A DNA stretch of 64,000 bases from C7867-006 sp964453075 (GCA_964453075.1 CAYVNM010000003.1:1-64000), one strand, 5' to 3'; counted from the stretch's first letter, positions 25,685-33,693 are shown. Notes: a model not told the origin generated them from the sequence alone. Program-made: numbers and translations.

Positions 25685-25828
25685 CTAGTAGCCCCCGTAG
25701 TTCTCATCCATCTCTTGAAGGTCCATTCGGAAGAACCACATTGTGGTGAGAATGACGATGGCGACAATCAGGCAGACAAGTCCAAAGCAGAATTGAGTCA
25801 CAGATCTCGCTCTTTGACGAAATCCCAT
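25685..25828 (-). CDS. 47-residue single-pass membrane microprotein, GC-rich
   Basis: On the minus strand, GGAGGA precedes an ATG at 25828 by 5 bases. The peptide has a basic N-terminus (GFRQRARSV), one helix (CFGLVCLIVAIVILTTMWFF) and an acidic tail ending NYGGY. It shares with the 4119 microgene the strong ribosome-binding site, GC-rich codons and private hairpin. No homologue was recognised. Confidence 0.6.
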   Translation of the reverse strand: MGFRQRARSVTQFCFGLVCLIVAIVILTTMWFFRMDLQEMDENYGGY

Positions 25829-25896
25829 TGTGGTCCTCCTGGGTCAAAAGTTACGGTTCTGTGTTTATTAAATTATATTTTTTTGAAATAGTCAAC

Positions 25897-26391
25897 TTAA
25901 AAAGTTTTGAGAGGGTTTTCTTTTAAAATATTTTCCACTTCTTCAAAACCAATAGGGAATGCGTAATTATATCTTGCAGGTAGTGCAAAGATGTATTTGC
26001 TGTTTCGTCCCAATTCACTTGGTCCTATGGGCGCAGCCCCAACAGCCAGATTTTCTTTTAAGATTGAGTCCCACTGCTCTGGGGTAAATATCATTATTGG
26101 TATATCCTGTCTTGGAATTTCATTGGTCCATGCTGGATGTCGAATTAATATTTTTGGACCTTCAGTTTTTGTAGAGTTATCTAGGTAAGTGCCTTCCCAT
26201 TTTTCTGATACGACAGAATACCCAATCCATGATTGAGGTAGGTCAAAAGTGAAACCGTATTCTATGTTTTTGTATTGTACTGAAACAGGGAGTGTCTCTG
26301 TGGGTTTTTTGGTAAGTGTGGAATAGATTAGTACGGCTAGAATTATTAGAATTAAACCTACGATTATTATTTTTAAGTTTTTTGGCGTCAT
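25897..26391 (-). CDS. Membrane-anchored PsbP-like small protein
   Basis: This 164-residue protein has an N-terminal anchor (LKIIIVGLILIILAVLIYS). A domain opening YGFTFDLPQSWIGYSV recalls the other two PsbP-like proteins in the window. A pro-rich middle and a FALPARYNYAFPIGFEEV segment follow. On the minus strand TATACT (26403-26398) ends 6 bases before the ATG. Function is unknown. Confidence 0.6.
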   Translation of the reverse strand: MTPKNLKIIIVGLILIILAVLIYSTLTKKPTETLPVSVQYKNIEYGFTFDLPQSWIGYSVVSEKWEGTYLDNSTKTEGPKILIRHPAWTNEIPRQDIPIMIFTPEQWDSILKENLAVGAAPIGPSELGRNSKYIFALPARYNYAFPIGFEEVENILKENPLKTF

Positions 26392-26453
26392 AAGGGAAGT
26401 ATAGCATGGGAGAAGTGGGTGGGGGGTTGCTGTGTTGTGGTATAATTTAATTA

Positions 26454-27554
26454 ATGAAAAAAGTTATTATTTATGTTGTTGGTGGTATTGTGGTGGGCGG
26501 TTTCTTTTTGGTTTTGTATGTTTTTAATCACTCTGCTTTATCTGAAAAAATATCAGAATCAAAAAATTATGAAGCTAATTCATCAACCACTCCTTCTGTT
26601 AAAGATGGGCATAGTTTAGATATGCAAAAAGTTACTGCCGAAGAGAAACTTTATTACATAAATTACACTTCATCACCCGTAGACGAAATTGTTGTTTTTA
26701 GTACCAAGACTATGGCCACCTCATCTTTTATTAGATTATCTAGCCCTACTTTTGTTGAATTTGATAAGAGTAAGAGATATTTATTGTATAACGATTATTT
26801 TAGTGGAGAAGTTGACGCTACTTTGTATGCCTATGACTTTAAAAACAAAGAAACAATTCCTTTGTACACTGGTGCAAATGCAGATCTATATAATTTTTCT
26901 CCGGATGGTAGGTATATTATCGTTGATACCGGGTGTTGCCCGGGTGACAGGGGAAGGGTTTTTATAAACCTGGATAATAAAAAAATAGTAGAATTTGGTG
27001 GAAAGGAAGCAATTTGGTCTCCCGACAGTGTTAAATGTGCTGTATCAAACGGTACCGTTGATATAGATTCTTTGGGGTGGGATGAAACCAATGATTCTAT
27101 TTACATTGTGTATCCAGATGAGGCCACAACCACCGATAAGTTAGTATTAAAAGCTGATCATAAAGTCTCATATTTTCCCGTATCGTGGGCAGATAACAAT
27201 AATTTGATATATGCAAAGTTTGAATACAAAGAGCCGTTTCCTTCAGATGCGTGGTCCTACCCCAATCAATGGGAATTGGAGTCGAAACATTGGCAGGAGG
27301 TATATAACACTCCAGTAGTGTCTTACTGGAAAATTGATGTAAATACTATGGAAAGTGTCTCTATCACTGAACCAGAACCAGTTAAATACAAAAATATAAA
27401 AGAAGATGTTTTAGTTCCTTCTAATTCTGGTGTTTGGAATGCGGTTTTTCAGTATATAGATTCAAAATACTTATCTAAAAAACTATATGTAGTAAGAAAA
27501 GATGGTTTGCGTATTGATCTGGGAGAGACTGGTGGTGCTGCATGGGGATTGTAA
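26454..27554 (+). CDS. Membrane-anchored beta-propeller-like protein
   Basis: This 366-residue protein has one N-terminal membrane helix (IIYVVGGIVVGGFFLVLYVF), a short polar linker, then repeated strands with PD40/TolB-type signatures (YNFSPDGRYIIVDT; AIWSPDSVKCAV; FPVSWADNNNLIYA). This suggests a six-bladed propeller outside the membrane. A CCPGD pair occurs near residue 160. TATAAT (26441-26446) ends 7 bases before the ATG. The binding partner is unknown. Confidence 0.65.
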   Translation: MKKVIIYVVGGIVVGGFFLVLYVFNHSALSEKISESKNYEANSSTTPSVKDGHSLDMQKVTAEEKLYYINYTSSPVDEIVVFSTKTMATSSFIRLSSPTFVEFDKSKRYLLYNDYFSGEVDATLYAYDFKNKETIPLYTGANADLYNFSPDGRYIIVDTGCCPGDRGRVFINLDNKKIVEFGGKEAIWSPDSVKCAVSNGTVDIDSLGWDETNDSIYIVYPDEATTTDKLVLKADHKVSYFPVSWADNNNLIYAKFEYKEPFPSDAWSYPNQWELESKHWQEVYNTPVVSYWKIDVNTMESVSITEPEPVKYKNIKEDVLVPSNSGVWNAVFQYIDSKYLSKKLYVVRKDGLRIDLGETGGAAWGL

Positions 27555-27586
27555 TATTTTTTAATTCTGGTTTCTTGATGTCAGGG

Positions 27587-27714
27587 CGGAATCTTCCGCG
27601 AGTAAAAATTTGCCGTCGCAAATTTTTCTCGTGTCCGCAGCTCGCGACCCAGTTTAGTAACTGGGTACCCCGCTCCACTTTTCGATTCCTGCTCACAAAA
27701 CTTCGTTTTGTTCG
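27587..27714. repeat. 128-bp tRNA-trailer repeat, copy 1
   Basis: This is nearly identical to 37008-37134 (one base inserted, one substitution). It contains a GAGTAAAAATTTGC/GCAAATTTTTCTC hairpin, CCCAGTT/AACTGGG, ACAAAAC/GTTTTGT, and CGATTCCTGC, the reverse complement of the T-arm of the adjacent tRNA. It sits just past the tRNA-Lys terminator. Open frames through it are spurious. Confidence 0.9.
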
Positions 27715-27716
27715 GG

Positions 27717-27759
27717 GCACAAATAAAAAATCCCCATCACAGGGATTTTTTATTTGTGC
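27717..27759 (-). terminator. Terminator of tRNA-Lys
   Basis: A perfect 18-bp stem (27717-27734 with 27742-27759) starts at the last bases of the tRNA itself, so the terminator stem overlaps the tRNA 3' end. A T-rich arm is present. Confidence 0.85.
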
Positions 27760-27829
27760 GCCCGGCAGGAATCGAACCTGCGACCATCTCCTTAAAAGGG
27801 AGCTGCTCTACCGACTGAGCTACGGGCGC
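27757..27829 (-). tRNA. tRNA-Lys (anticodon TTT)
   Basis: A cloverleaf can be drawn on the minus strand: acceptor GCGCCCG/CGGGCGC, D-arm GCTC/GAGC, anticodon loop CTTTTAA, and T-arm GCAGG-TTCGATT-CCTGC. The discriminator is A. CCA is not encoded. Upstream 27.83-28.01 kb is non-coding, with one hairpin (CTTTGAG/CTCAAAG type) and nothing else recognised. Confidence 0.93.
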
Positions 27830-28013
27830 ATAAATCTTTGAGTAATCAAACTGCTTTGATTTCTCAAAGACTTATGCGAGCCGGAGACATGTTTTTTCAC
27901 CAGAAAAAACGGTCGAGGCAGGGTCGTGGAAACTTTGTTTTGACGAAAACAAGGTTATCCCTGACCATTTGATCACTATCAAAATATATCAGAAAAATAA
28001 ACAAAGTCCAGTT

Positions 28014-28367
28014 TTATAATGGTCTATCAAAGGCGGGAATTCCAGGGCCTAGAACTAAGAGAGATATCAAAATTACTAAAGATAACATGTACAAAGTTTT
28101 TTTGTCTTTCGATACAGATCCATCTTTGTTTTCTATGTAAAAATCAAAAATTACTACCAGAATTCCTAGTATGGCTCCTATCTGTGTATATATACCCATA
28201 AAGGTGAGTGCTCCAGGAACAAGGTATGCCAAAAATACTGGATCGGTTTTTTTACCATACCTATCCCAACCCATAGAAATAATAGTCAAACCTATTGCAA
28301 CTCTTAGTAAAAATACTCCAAATATTCCTAGAAATAATATTTGAGGAAAGGTTAAAAGTGGATGCAT
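28014..28367 (-). CDS. DoxX-like small membrane protein
   Basis: This 117-residue protein has four hydrophobic helices with the DoxX-like pattern: LRVAIGLTIISMGWDRY in helix 1, GALTFMGIYTQIGAI in helix 2, and LLVLGPGIPAFDRPL at the end. Family roles are unclear (quinone- or redox-linked membrane complexes). On the minus strand TACAAT (28379-28374) ends 6 bases before the ATG. The gene is divergent from the methyltransferase at 28421 with a shared short promoter region. Confidence 0.65.
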   Translation of the reverse strand: MHPLLTFPQILFLGIFGVFLLRVAIGLTIISMGWDRYGKKTDPVFLAYLVPGALTFMGIYTQIGAILGILVVIFDFYIENKDGSVSKDKKTLYMLSLVILISLLVLGPGIPAFDRPL

Positions 28368-28420
28368 TTAGATATTGTACGTGTTTTTTAAATTCCAATC
28401 AATATGCTATAGTCCACGTT

Positions 28421-28897
28421 ATGAAAAACAGGGAGGTGTTTGTTTTGTTACATAATATCCGCAGTGTTCACAATGTGGGTTCCATTTTTAGGACTTCAGA
28501 TGCGTTGGGAATAGATAAAATATATTTATCTGGTTTTACACCAACACCAAAGGATAGATTTGGTAGAAATAGAAAAGATGTCTCAAAAGTAGCTCTCGGA
28601 GCAGAAAAAACCATACCTTGGGAATATTTAAATGATCCAAAAAAAATAATAAATACTTTAAAAAATGATGATTTTAAAATAATAGGATTGGAGCAGTCTG
28701 AAAATTCGCAGGATTACAAAAAGGTAAAATTAACGGACAAGATCTTATTTATTGTTGGTAATGAGGTGGAAGGAATAGAAAAAAACATTTTAAAACTTTG
28801 TGACCTGGTCGCAGAAATACCAATGAAAGGGGACAAGGAATCCCTCAATGTTTCGGTAGCTTTTGGAGTTGCTTTATTCAGAATTTTGAATATTTAG
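28421..28897 (+). CDS. SpoU/TrmH-family RNA 2'-O-methyltransferase
   Basis: This 158-residue protein has the SPOUT knot motifs: LLHNIRSVHNVGSIFRTSDALG (motif 1), LFIVGNEVEGIEKNIL (motif 2) and IPMKGDKESLNVSVAFGVALF (motif 3). It methylates ribose in tRNA or rRNA; the target cannot be read from sequence. TATAGT (28408-28413) ends 7 bases before the ATG at 28421. An earlier in-frame ATG at 28295 lies inside the divergent gene and is unlikely. Confidence 0.88.
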   Translation: MKNREVFVLLHNIRSVHNVGSIFRTSDALGIDKIYLSGFTPTPKDRFGRNRKDVSKVALGAEKTIPWEYLNDPKKIINTLKNDDFKIIGLEQSENSQDYKKVKLTDKILFIVGNEVEGIEKNILKLCDLVAEIPMKGDKESLNVSVAFGVALFRILNI

Positions 28898-29784
28898 TAT
28901 TGAATAGTGTCTACTACTTTACCTGAGCTGTCATACAAAACAATAGTTTCTTTCCTTGTCTTCCATAGACTACTACCACGTTTTAAATAGACCCTCCATT
29001 CTTTTTTGTAGAAATCACTGTCGTTCTTGTGAGTGTTAACACAAGATGCATAATTTATCTTTTGATATATGAAGTTGGTGCATTCGTAACTCCAGCTTGA
29101 GGGGAGTGGTTTTGTTTGGATTCTACACTGACTCATTGAATTGATGTAGTCAAAGCAAGCATCGTTTATGGCCAATTTTGGAATAGAAGACATATCCTCA
29201 TTTTTTGGTCTAGGGCAGTCATTTCTAAGATATGGTACAAAGGTTTGGAATTGTCCTAGGTAACCTGAGCACTTGTTTGTTTTAAAACTTGCTCCATTGG
29301 GCGATATTCCAGTAACAAGATAAACCACATCTCCAGCATTTAAATAAATATTATCTTCTGTATTCATCATTCCGGTAAAAAATAGGTATGTACCTTTGGG
29401 AATTGAAACTTGTACGCCAGAATTTATGCTTTTTAAAATCCATCCAGTTACGGGTATTGTTGTGGTGGCCCTACTGCTTACTTTTATGGTTATATATTCT
29501 TTGCTTGGATCGGTTGATCTGCTAACACTCGAAATACTTACTATATCTTTGTACTGGCTTTGGGTTTTTTTGTCTTCTTCGGCCTGTATTTGTTTCTTCA
29601 GTTTTTCTATCTCATTTTCAATTCTTTGAGTTTCTTTTTGAACATTTACTTCTTTTTGTGTTGTTGGTTTTTTGCCGCTAGATAGAAAACCACCAGAGTT
29701 GTTTGAGTTTTTAGTCCCGCCAAATAAGGCAATGGCTATTATTCCAAATAGTATCAAGATTCCTATTGAGTTGTCTTTTCCCAT
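28894..29784 (-). CDS. Membrane-anchored protein with coiled coil and lamin-tail-like domain
   Basis: This 296-residue protein has an N-terminal helix (IGILILFGIIAIALFGG), a Glu/Lys/Gln coiled coil (about 42-75), then a beta domain. Its pattern (VSISSVSRSTDPSKEYITI, GWILKS, IPKGTYL, NIYLNAGDVVYLVTG) matches lamin-tail domains. It ends with a cysteine-containing domain (C-x-x-YINSMSQC; YECTNFIY; SCVNTH). It is probably an extracellular anchor. On the minus strand TAAAAT (29796-29791) ends 6 bases before the ATG. Confidence 0.65.
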   Translation of the reverse strand: MGKDNSIGILILFGIIAIALFGGTKNSNNSGGFLSSGKKPTTQKEVNVQKETQRIENEIEKLKKQIQAEEDKKTQSQYKDIVSISSVSRSTDPSKEYITIKVSSRATTTIPVTGWILKSINSGVQVSIPKGTYLFFTGMMNTEDNIYLNAGDVVYLVTGISPNGASFKTNKCSGYLGQFQTFVPYLRNDCPRPKNEDMSSIPKLAINDACFDYINSMSQCRIQTKPLPSSWSYECTNFIYQKINYASCVNTHKNDSDFYKKEWRVYLKRGSSLWKTRKETIVLYDSSGKVVDTIQY

Positions 29785-29818
29785 AACAATATTTTACAAC
29801 AAAACAAATAAAAATACT

Positions 29819-30718
29819 TTATTTCTGGTGGATATTGCAGAAGTGACTACTTCTACCTCCTATTATCTTTCTTGTGATTATACCTTTACAGCCTCTTTTT
29901 AGGCACAATTCCTTTGTTCTTCTATAGACTTTATGTGCATTTTGAAAGTTGCCCTTTTGTCCATAGATATTTCTATAATCAGACATCGAGTCTCCACCCA
30001 TTTTTATAGATGAAAATAAAATCTTTTTTGTCGCTTCCCACATACTCTTCATTTCTTTTTTTGTCAGACTAGAAGGGGTTCTTTCTGGGTGCACATTAGC
30101 TGTCCACAGTATTTCATCAGAATATATATTGCCAATTCCTGCAATAATCGATTGATCCATCAAAACCGTTTTTATTTTTCCAGTATATTTTTTTAATATT
30201 TGGTCTCTGAATACTTCAAAGGTTAAATCGGGTATTGGTTCTGGTCCAATGTTTACTAAATCTATAATGTCGTTTATTTTGTCTGTTTCAAAAAATATTA
30301 CCTTTGCAAATTTACGCATATCAGAGAAAGCTAAATGTTTTCCGTTGGATAGGGTGAATATCAAATGAATAAATTTATTAAACGGATCTGATAAGAACTC
30401 TTCTTTGCTTATCCATTTGTCTTTTTCTAAAAAATATTTTCCATACAGGAGGTGCCCCGTCATTTTCATGTGAATTAAAATCGTTTTGTTGTTGGAAAGG
30501 TGAATAAGTACATTTTTTCCTCTACGCTCAGCGCTTTTTACTTTTTCACCAATTATTTCTTTTTTGAATCTATCAAAATAATTCTTGTTTTTTATGTTGT
30601 CCTTGCGTCTGTTTTTTGTACGCAAGAAATAATCAGACCATATGTCTTTTATTGTGAGTTTTGGTAGAACTTCGTTTAGTCCATTTACAGTTGTTGTGAC
30701 TTCTGGTAATTCCGGCAT
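29819..30718 (-). CDS. mutM: Formamidopyrimidine-DNA glycosylase
   Basis: This 299-residue Fpg has the catalytic N-terminus PELPEV (Pro and Glu after Met removal), the ERRGKNVL segment with its conserved Lys, the helix-two-turn-helix (DQSIIAGIGNIYSDEILW), and a C-terminal zinc finger (CLKRGCKG ... HFCNIHQ). In the finger the last ligand is His where Cys is usual. It excises 8-oxoguanine. It lies next to ruvA on the same strand. Confidence 0.92.
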   Translation of the reverse strand: MPELPEVTTTVNGLNEVLPKLTIKDIWSDYFLRTKNRRKDNIKNKNYFDRFKKEIIGEKVKSAERRGKNVLIHLSNNKTILIHMKMTGHLLYGKYFLEKDKWISKEEFLSDPFNKFIHLIFTLSNGKHLAFSDMRKFAKVIFFETDKINDIIDLVNIGPEPIPDLTFEVFRDQILKKYTGKIKTVLMDQSIIAGIGNIYSDEILWTANVHPERTPSSLTKKEMKSMWEATKKILFSSIKMGGDSMSDYRNIYGQKGNFQNAHKVYRRTKELCLKRGCKGIITRKIIGGRSSHFCNIHQK

Positions 30719-30741
30719 TGTTTTTAAATATGTTTTTGAGG

Positions 30742-31302
30742 TCAGGATAATAGCTTCAGTGCTTTCTTGATTTTTTCACTGGTATCAGGTGTGTCAGAGA
30801 CCTTTTTCAAAGCTTCGCGAGCCTCTCTTTCTCCAAAACCCAAAGATTTTAAGGCTTCTAGTGTGTCTACATCACTAGAGTTTGAATGACTTATATCTCC
30901 AGATAGGTCTTGTATTTTATCTTTGAGTTCAACAACTATTTTTTCTGCGTTTTTCTTTCCAACCCCTGATACCTTTATTAGATGACTGATATCGCCCGTT
31001 GATATCGCATGTTTCAGGTTGGGGATAGTGGCAATAGTCAAGATTCCCATTGCAGATTTTGGTCCTATGCCGGATACAGATATGAGTAATTCAAAAAAAT
31101 CTAATTCTTCTTTTGTCCTAAAACCAAATAGGTCTAGAGCATTTTCTCTTACAGCTAAATATGTCCAAAACTCAACTTCTTTTTGTTTCAAATTCTCCAG
31201 GATGGCTGTATTTGTATATATTTTATAGCCAACCCCTGATATATCTAAAATCACAGATTTTAAATCCTGACTTATAATAGTTCCTCTTAAATATCCAATC
31301 AT
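30742..31302 (-). CDS. ruvA: Holliday junction helicase subunit RuvA
   Basis: This 186-residue protein has domain I MIGYLRGTIISQD, the helix-hairpin-helix pair (LLISVSGIGPKSAMGIL and LIKVSGVGKKNAEKIV), the DFFELL loop, and the C-terminal three-helix domain (LEALKSLGFGEREA). It binds junctions and recruits RuvB. On the minus strand TATTAT (31314-31309) ends 6 bases before the ATG at 31302. The promoter lies within the duplicated gap flank and is divergent from rpsT. Confidence 0.93.
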   Translation of the reverse strand: MIGYLRGTIISQDLKSVILDISGVGYKIYTNTAILENLKQKEVEFWTYLAVRENALDLFGFRTKEELDFFELLISVSGIGPKSAMGILTIATIPNLKHAISTGDISHLIKVSGVGKKNAEKIVVELKDKIQDLSGDISHSNSSDVDTLEALKSLGFGEREAREALKKVSDTPDTSEKIKKALKLLS

Positions 31303-31352
31303 GGTCATATAATACTCTATTTGGACAACTAGTAGAAGCCGTCCATTTGGGT

Positions 31353-31452
31353 NNNNNNNNNNNNNNNNNNNNNNNNNNNNNNNNNNNNNNNNNNNNNNNN
31401 NNNNNNNNNNNNNNNNNNNNNNNNNNNNNNNNNNNNNNNNNNNNNNNNNNNN
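31353..31452. other. Scaffold gap of 100 N with 55-bp duplicated flanks
   Basis: Bases 31298-31352 and 31453-31507 are identical over 55 bp, the same overlap length as at the first gap. The real ruvA-rpsT spacer is therefore probably 155 bases shorter than written. Confidence 0.95.
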
Positions 31453-31548
31453 ATCATGGTCATATAATACTCTATTTGGACAACTAGTAGAAGCCGTCCA
31501 TTTGGGTTGTAGTTGATTTATTATAGGTTTTATTATAGGATGTTCGAC

Positions 31549-31809
31549 ATGCCTATAACACAATCAGCTAAAAAAGCCCTAAGAAACTCAAAGAGAAAGA
31601 GGGGTTTTAATATTGCTAAAAAAGAGCTTTTAAACAAAGCTGTAAAGAAAGTTAAAAAACTAGTTTCTGAGAAGAAAAATAAAGAAGCTATGGCTCTCAT
31701 GCCTGAGGTTCAGAAGATAATAGATAAGTCTGTAAAAACAGGGTTACTCAAGAAAAACACAGGAGCAAGAAAGAAGTCAAGAATAGTATCAATGATAAAG
31801 AAAGCCTAA
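31549..31809 (+). CDS. rpsT: 30S ribosomal protein S20
   Basis: This 86-residue, very basic, helical protein has the S20 pattern: MPITQSAKKALRNSKRKRGFN at the N-terminus and IDKSVKTGLLKKNTGARKKSRI at the C-terminus. It binds 16S rRNA in early 30S assembly. The ATG at 31549 gives the conserved start. A TATTAT about 12 bases upstream would leave only a few bases of leader. A terminator follows at once. Confidence 0.93.
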   Translation: MPITQSAKKALRNSKRKRGFNIAKKELLNKAVKKVKKLVSEKKNKEAMALMPEVQKIIDKSVKTGLLKKNTGARKKSRIVSMIKKA

Positions 31810-31810
31810 G

Positions 31811-31841
31811 TCAAAAAAACACCAGAGATGGTGTTTTTTGA
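31811..31841 (+). terminator. Terminator of rpsT
   Basis: TCAAAAAAACACCA pairs with TGGTGTTTTTTGA around GAGA. It can work on both strands. Confidence 0.88.
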
Positions 31842-31980
31842 TAGGAGGTTATGGTCAGGGTAATCTTTTTCACTTTTAATTTTCCGACAAAAATCAAAAG
31901 TGGAAACAAGGGCTTCCGACACAAGAGTGTCCCCGCACTATTGCTTCAAAGCACAAAAACCGTCTTCGTGTTTTTTACTG

Positions 31981-32052
31981 TGCTCCCGCCAGGAATCGAA
32001 CCTGGATCGCCAGCTTCGCAGGCCGACATTCTATCCATTAAACTACGAGAGC
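31981..32052 (-). tRNA. tRNA-Arg (anticodon GCG)
   Basis: Minus-strand cloverleaf: acceptor GCTCTCG/CGGGAGC (one G-T pair), anticodon stem TCGGC/GCTGG with two wobble pairs, loop CTGCGAA, T-arm CCAGG-TTCGATT-CCTGG. G34 instead of the usual A34 for the CGN Arg box is unusual in bacteria. No CCA is encoded. The trailer (31.85-31.98 kb) holds hairpins only. Confidence 0.88.
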
Positions 32053-32079
32053 AGTAGTAATGACATTATCACAAAAATA

Positions 32080-32535
32080 TTAGAAGCCAAAGTACAAAAG
32101 TACTTTTTCTAAGAAAGGCTCGGTGTGTTCTTCTTCTTGGAGATATTTCAATAAGAATGTGCGAATTTTTTCTGGTTCTGTTTCGTCTATCAATACCACT
32201 ATAAAAGGCATTAATATTTTTTTTGATTTCAAGAGTATCCTAGGATTGGAGTCTCTGGTTTCAATCCAAAATGATTCAAGATTTCTATAAGGAAAGTGGT
32301 CTCTTCCCACAACTACTCCAAGATTATTTATTTCCACATCAACTACTTCTGGTTTTCTAGAAGCAAAGAGAGATAGGGTAAACGAGGACACAATTATAAG
32401 AATGGCAAATATAACATTGTTTAATATTATAGATATAATCGCTATAGATATTGTTATAATTGCCACTATCCAATACCAGTCAGAGTTTTTTTCTGTGTGT
32501 AGATATTCTATAGTTCTCCAGGAAATTTTTTCCAT
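32080..32535 (-). CDS. Membrane protein with PH-like C-terminal domain
   Basis: This 151-residue protein has two adjacent membrane helices (about 22-60) and a C-terminal beta/alpha domain (VDVEINNLGVVVGRDHFPYRNLESFWIE ...). This resembles small bacterial PH-like domains in CPR membrane proteins. It ends in an acidic helix (KYLQEEEHTEPFLEKVL). It starts 4 bases after the stop of the next upstream gene (32540-33088), so the two form an operon. Function is unknown. Confidence 0.6.
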   Translation of the reverse strand: MEKISWRTIEYLHTEKNSDWYWIVAIITISIAIISIILNNVIFAILIIVSSFTLSLFASRKPEVVDVEINNLGVVVGRDHFPYRNLESFWIETRDSNPRILLKSKKILMPFIVVLIDETEPEKIRTFLLKYLQEEEHTEPFLEKVLLYFGF

Positions 32536-32539
32536 GATC

Positions 32540-33088
32540 TTAATAAGATTTAAAGTTTAGATTTTCACTTGATATATGCATTTTTTTGTAAAAATTCAGG
32601 TCAGGATTAATGTTTTTTGAGTTAAACATAATCTGCTCCATTCCTTCCCAAAGCAGGAACCAAGCAGCTGGTTCTAGAAAAACTATTAGGAAAGATAAAA
32701 ACAAGTTTTTTGTTGGATCTTCAAATACAATGAGGGTAGCAGCTATCATAGAAATAACGCCCATGAAGACCATAAAAAAACTTGTTTTCATTAAGTGTTT
32801 TTTTTCGTCTAAGAGTAGGTGATAGTGTCTTTTGAAGTGAGCGGCCAATCGTTCTTTTATTATTGATTCATTTGTTTCATCTCTTTCTGCTTCGGGTGCA
32901 TGTAGTATTAATTCAATCTCTCCCTCTTTTTTATCACTAGTTGCGCGTTTTATTTCATCAAGAAAATCAACAGACAGGGCTCTTTTTGAATAGGGTCTTA
33001 TATCAAAATCAGAAAATATGTCATCGTACTGTTCTAATTTTAAATTAATTTCTGACATTTCTTTTGTTAGAGTATTTTCATTTTTCAT
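32540..33088 (-). CDS. Two-helix membrane protein of unknown function
   Basis: This 182-residue protein has a charged N-terminal half (MSEINLKLEQYDDIFSDFDIRPYSKRALS; DEIKRATSDKKEG) containing a helical region, then two membrane helices (about 108-127 and 134-152) with a short loop. On the minus strand TATTAT (33101-33096) ends 7 bases before the ATG. It is cotranscribed with 32080-32535. No family was recognised. Confidence 0.6.
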   Translation of the reverse strand: MKNENTLTKEMSEINLKLEQYDDIFSDFDIRPYSKRALSVDFLDEIKRATSDKKEGEIELILHAPEAERDETNESIIKERLAAHFKRHYHLLLDEKKHLMKTSFFMVFMGVISMIAATLIVFEDPTKNLFLSFLIVFLEPAAWFLLWEGMEQIMFNSKNINPDLNFYKKMHISSENLNFKSY

Positions 33089-33191
33089 ATACTATTAATA
33101 ATACAGCTTTTATAAAACTTTGAAAGACACCTGATTGCACTGTTCTCCTCTCGCAAAATCAAAACCACCCATTGTGGGTGGTTAGATTTTG

Positions 33192-33277
33192 CGGAGGAGG
33201 AGAGATTCGAACTCTCGACACCTTGCGGCGTACCCGTTTTCAAGACGGGCGCACTAGACCAACTATGCGACTCCTCC
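33192..33277 (-). tRNA. tRNA-Ser (anticodon TGA)
   Basis: Minus strand: acceptor GGAGGAG/CTCCTCC, anticodon stem CCCGT/ACGGG with loop CTTGAAA, a long variable arm (class II), and T-arm GAGAG-TTCGAAT-CTCTC. Discriminator G, no CCA encoded. A trailer hairpin (33.15-33.19 kb) pairs GCAAAATC next to the tRNA end with GATTTTGC and contains CCACCC/GGGTGG. Confidence 0.93.
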
Positions 33278-33332
33278 GTATTTGTGGTGCTTGTGCAATA
33301 CTGACATATTTCGGCAATATTTTCAACTTTTT

Positions 33333-33384
33333 AAACAAAACAAAAAACCACTCAGATTGAGTCCAAGTGGCTTTTGTTTTGTTT
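33333..33384. terminator. Bidirectional terminator between the tRNA-Ser leader and the DUF5652-like gene
   Basis: AAACAAAACAAAA (33333-33345) pairs with TTTTGTTTTGTTT (33372-33384), and CCACT pairs with AGTGG inside. The T-rich arm serves the minus-strand gene at 33395. Confidence 0.8.
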
Positions 33385-33394
33385 ATTAATCTTT

Positions 33395-33637
33395 TTATTG
33401 CACTAGGTTGTTATCTTTTTTTCCGACAAAGAAAAAATAGATGATTTCTAACAAACCTAGGGTGTTGACGATAAGCAAAATAACAAACCATGGTTTGCTT
33501 CCTAGACGAGCTGCTTTCCATAGGGCCAAACCCTTCCAAACTAAAGACCATGCTATTAATACAACCAAAACCCATGGGGCAACATTGCCCCACGCTTCAA
33601 CTTGTGGTTGTGCAAGTAATTTTGATATTGTTTCCAT
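33395..33637 (-). CDS. DUF5652-like small membrane protein
   Basis: This 80-residue protein has two membrane helices and the motif SLVWKGLALWKAARLGSKPWFVILLIVNTLGLLEIIYFFF. This is the hallmark pattern of the DUF5652 family, common in CPR genomes. The WKAAR-G-KPWF core resembles phospholipase D-nuclease N-terminal membrane segments. On the minus strand TAAAAT (33649-33644) ends 6 bases before the ATG. The function of the family is unknown. Confidence 0.8.
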   Translation of the reverse strand: METISKLLAQPQVEAWGNVAPWVLVVLIAWSLVWKGLALWKAARLGSKPWFVILLIVNTLGLLEIIYFFFVGKKDNNLVQ

Positions 33638-33693
33638 GGTCTGATTTTATCAAATTTTTTGTTATATGACAATTTTTGTTATACACTGTCTAT

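Noticed and set aside
27542..27841. 99-codon plus-strand frame
   Set aside because: It reads through the tRNA-trailer repeat and antisense across tRNA-Lys; the peptide (CAPGRNRTCDHLLK) is a well-known artefact of tRNA antisense translation.
31851..32112. Two overlapping frames over tRNA-Arg(GCG)
   Set aside because: Both are antisense translations of a tRNA and its hairpin trailer, with typical tRNA-derived peptide strings.
33172..33360. 62-codon plus-strand frame
   Set aside because: It is antisense to tRNA-Ser; composition comes from the tRNA.
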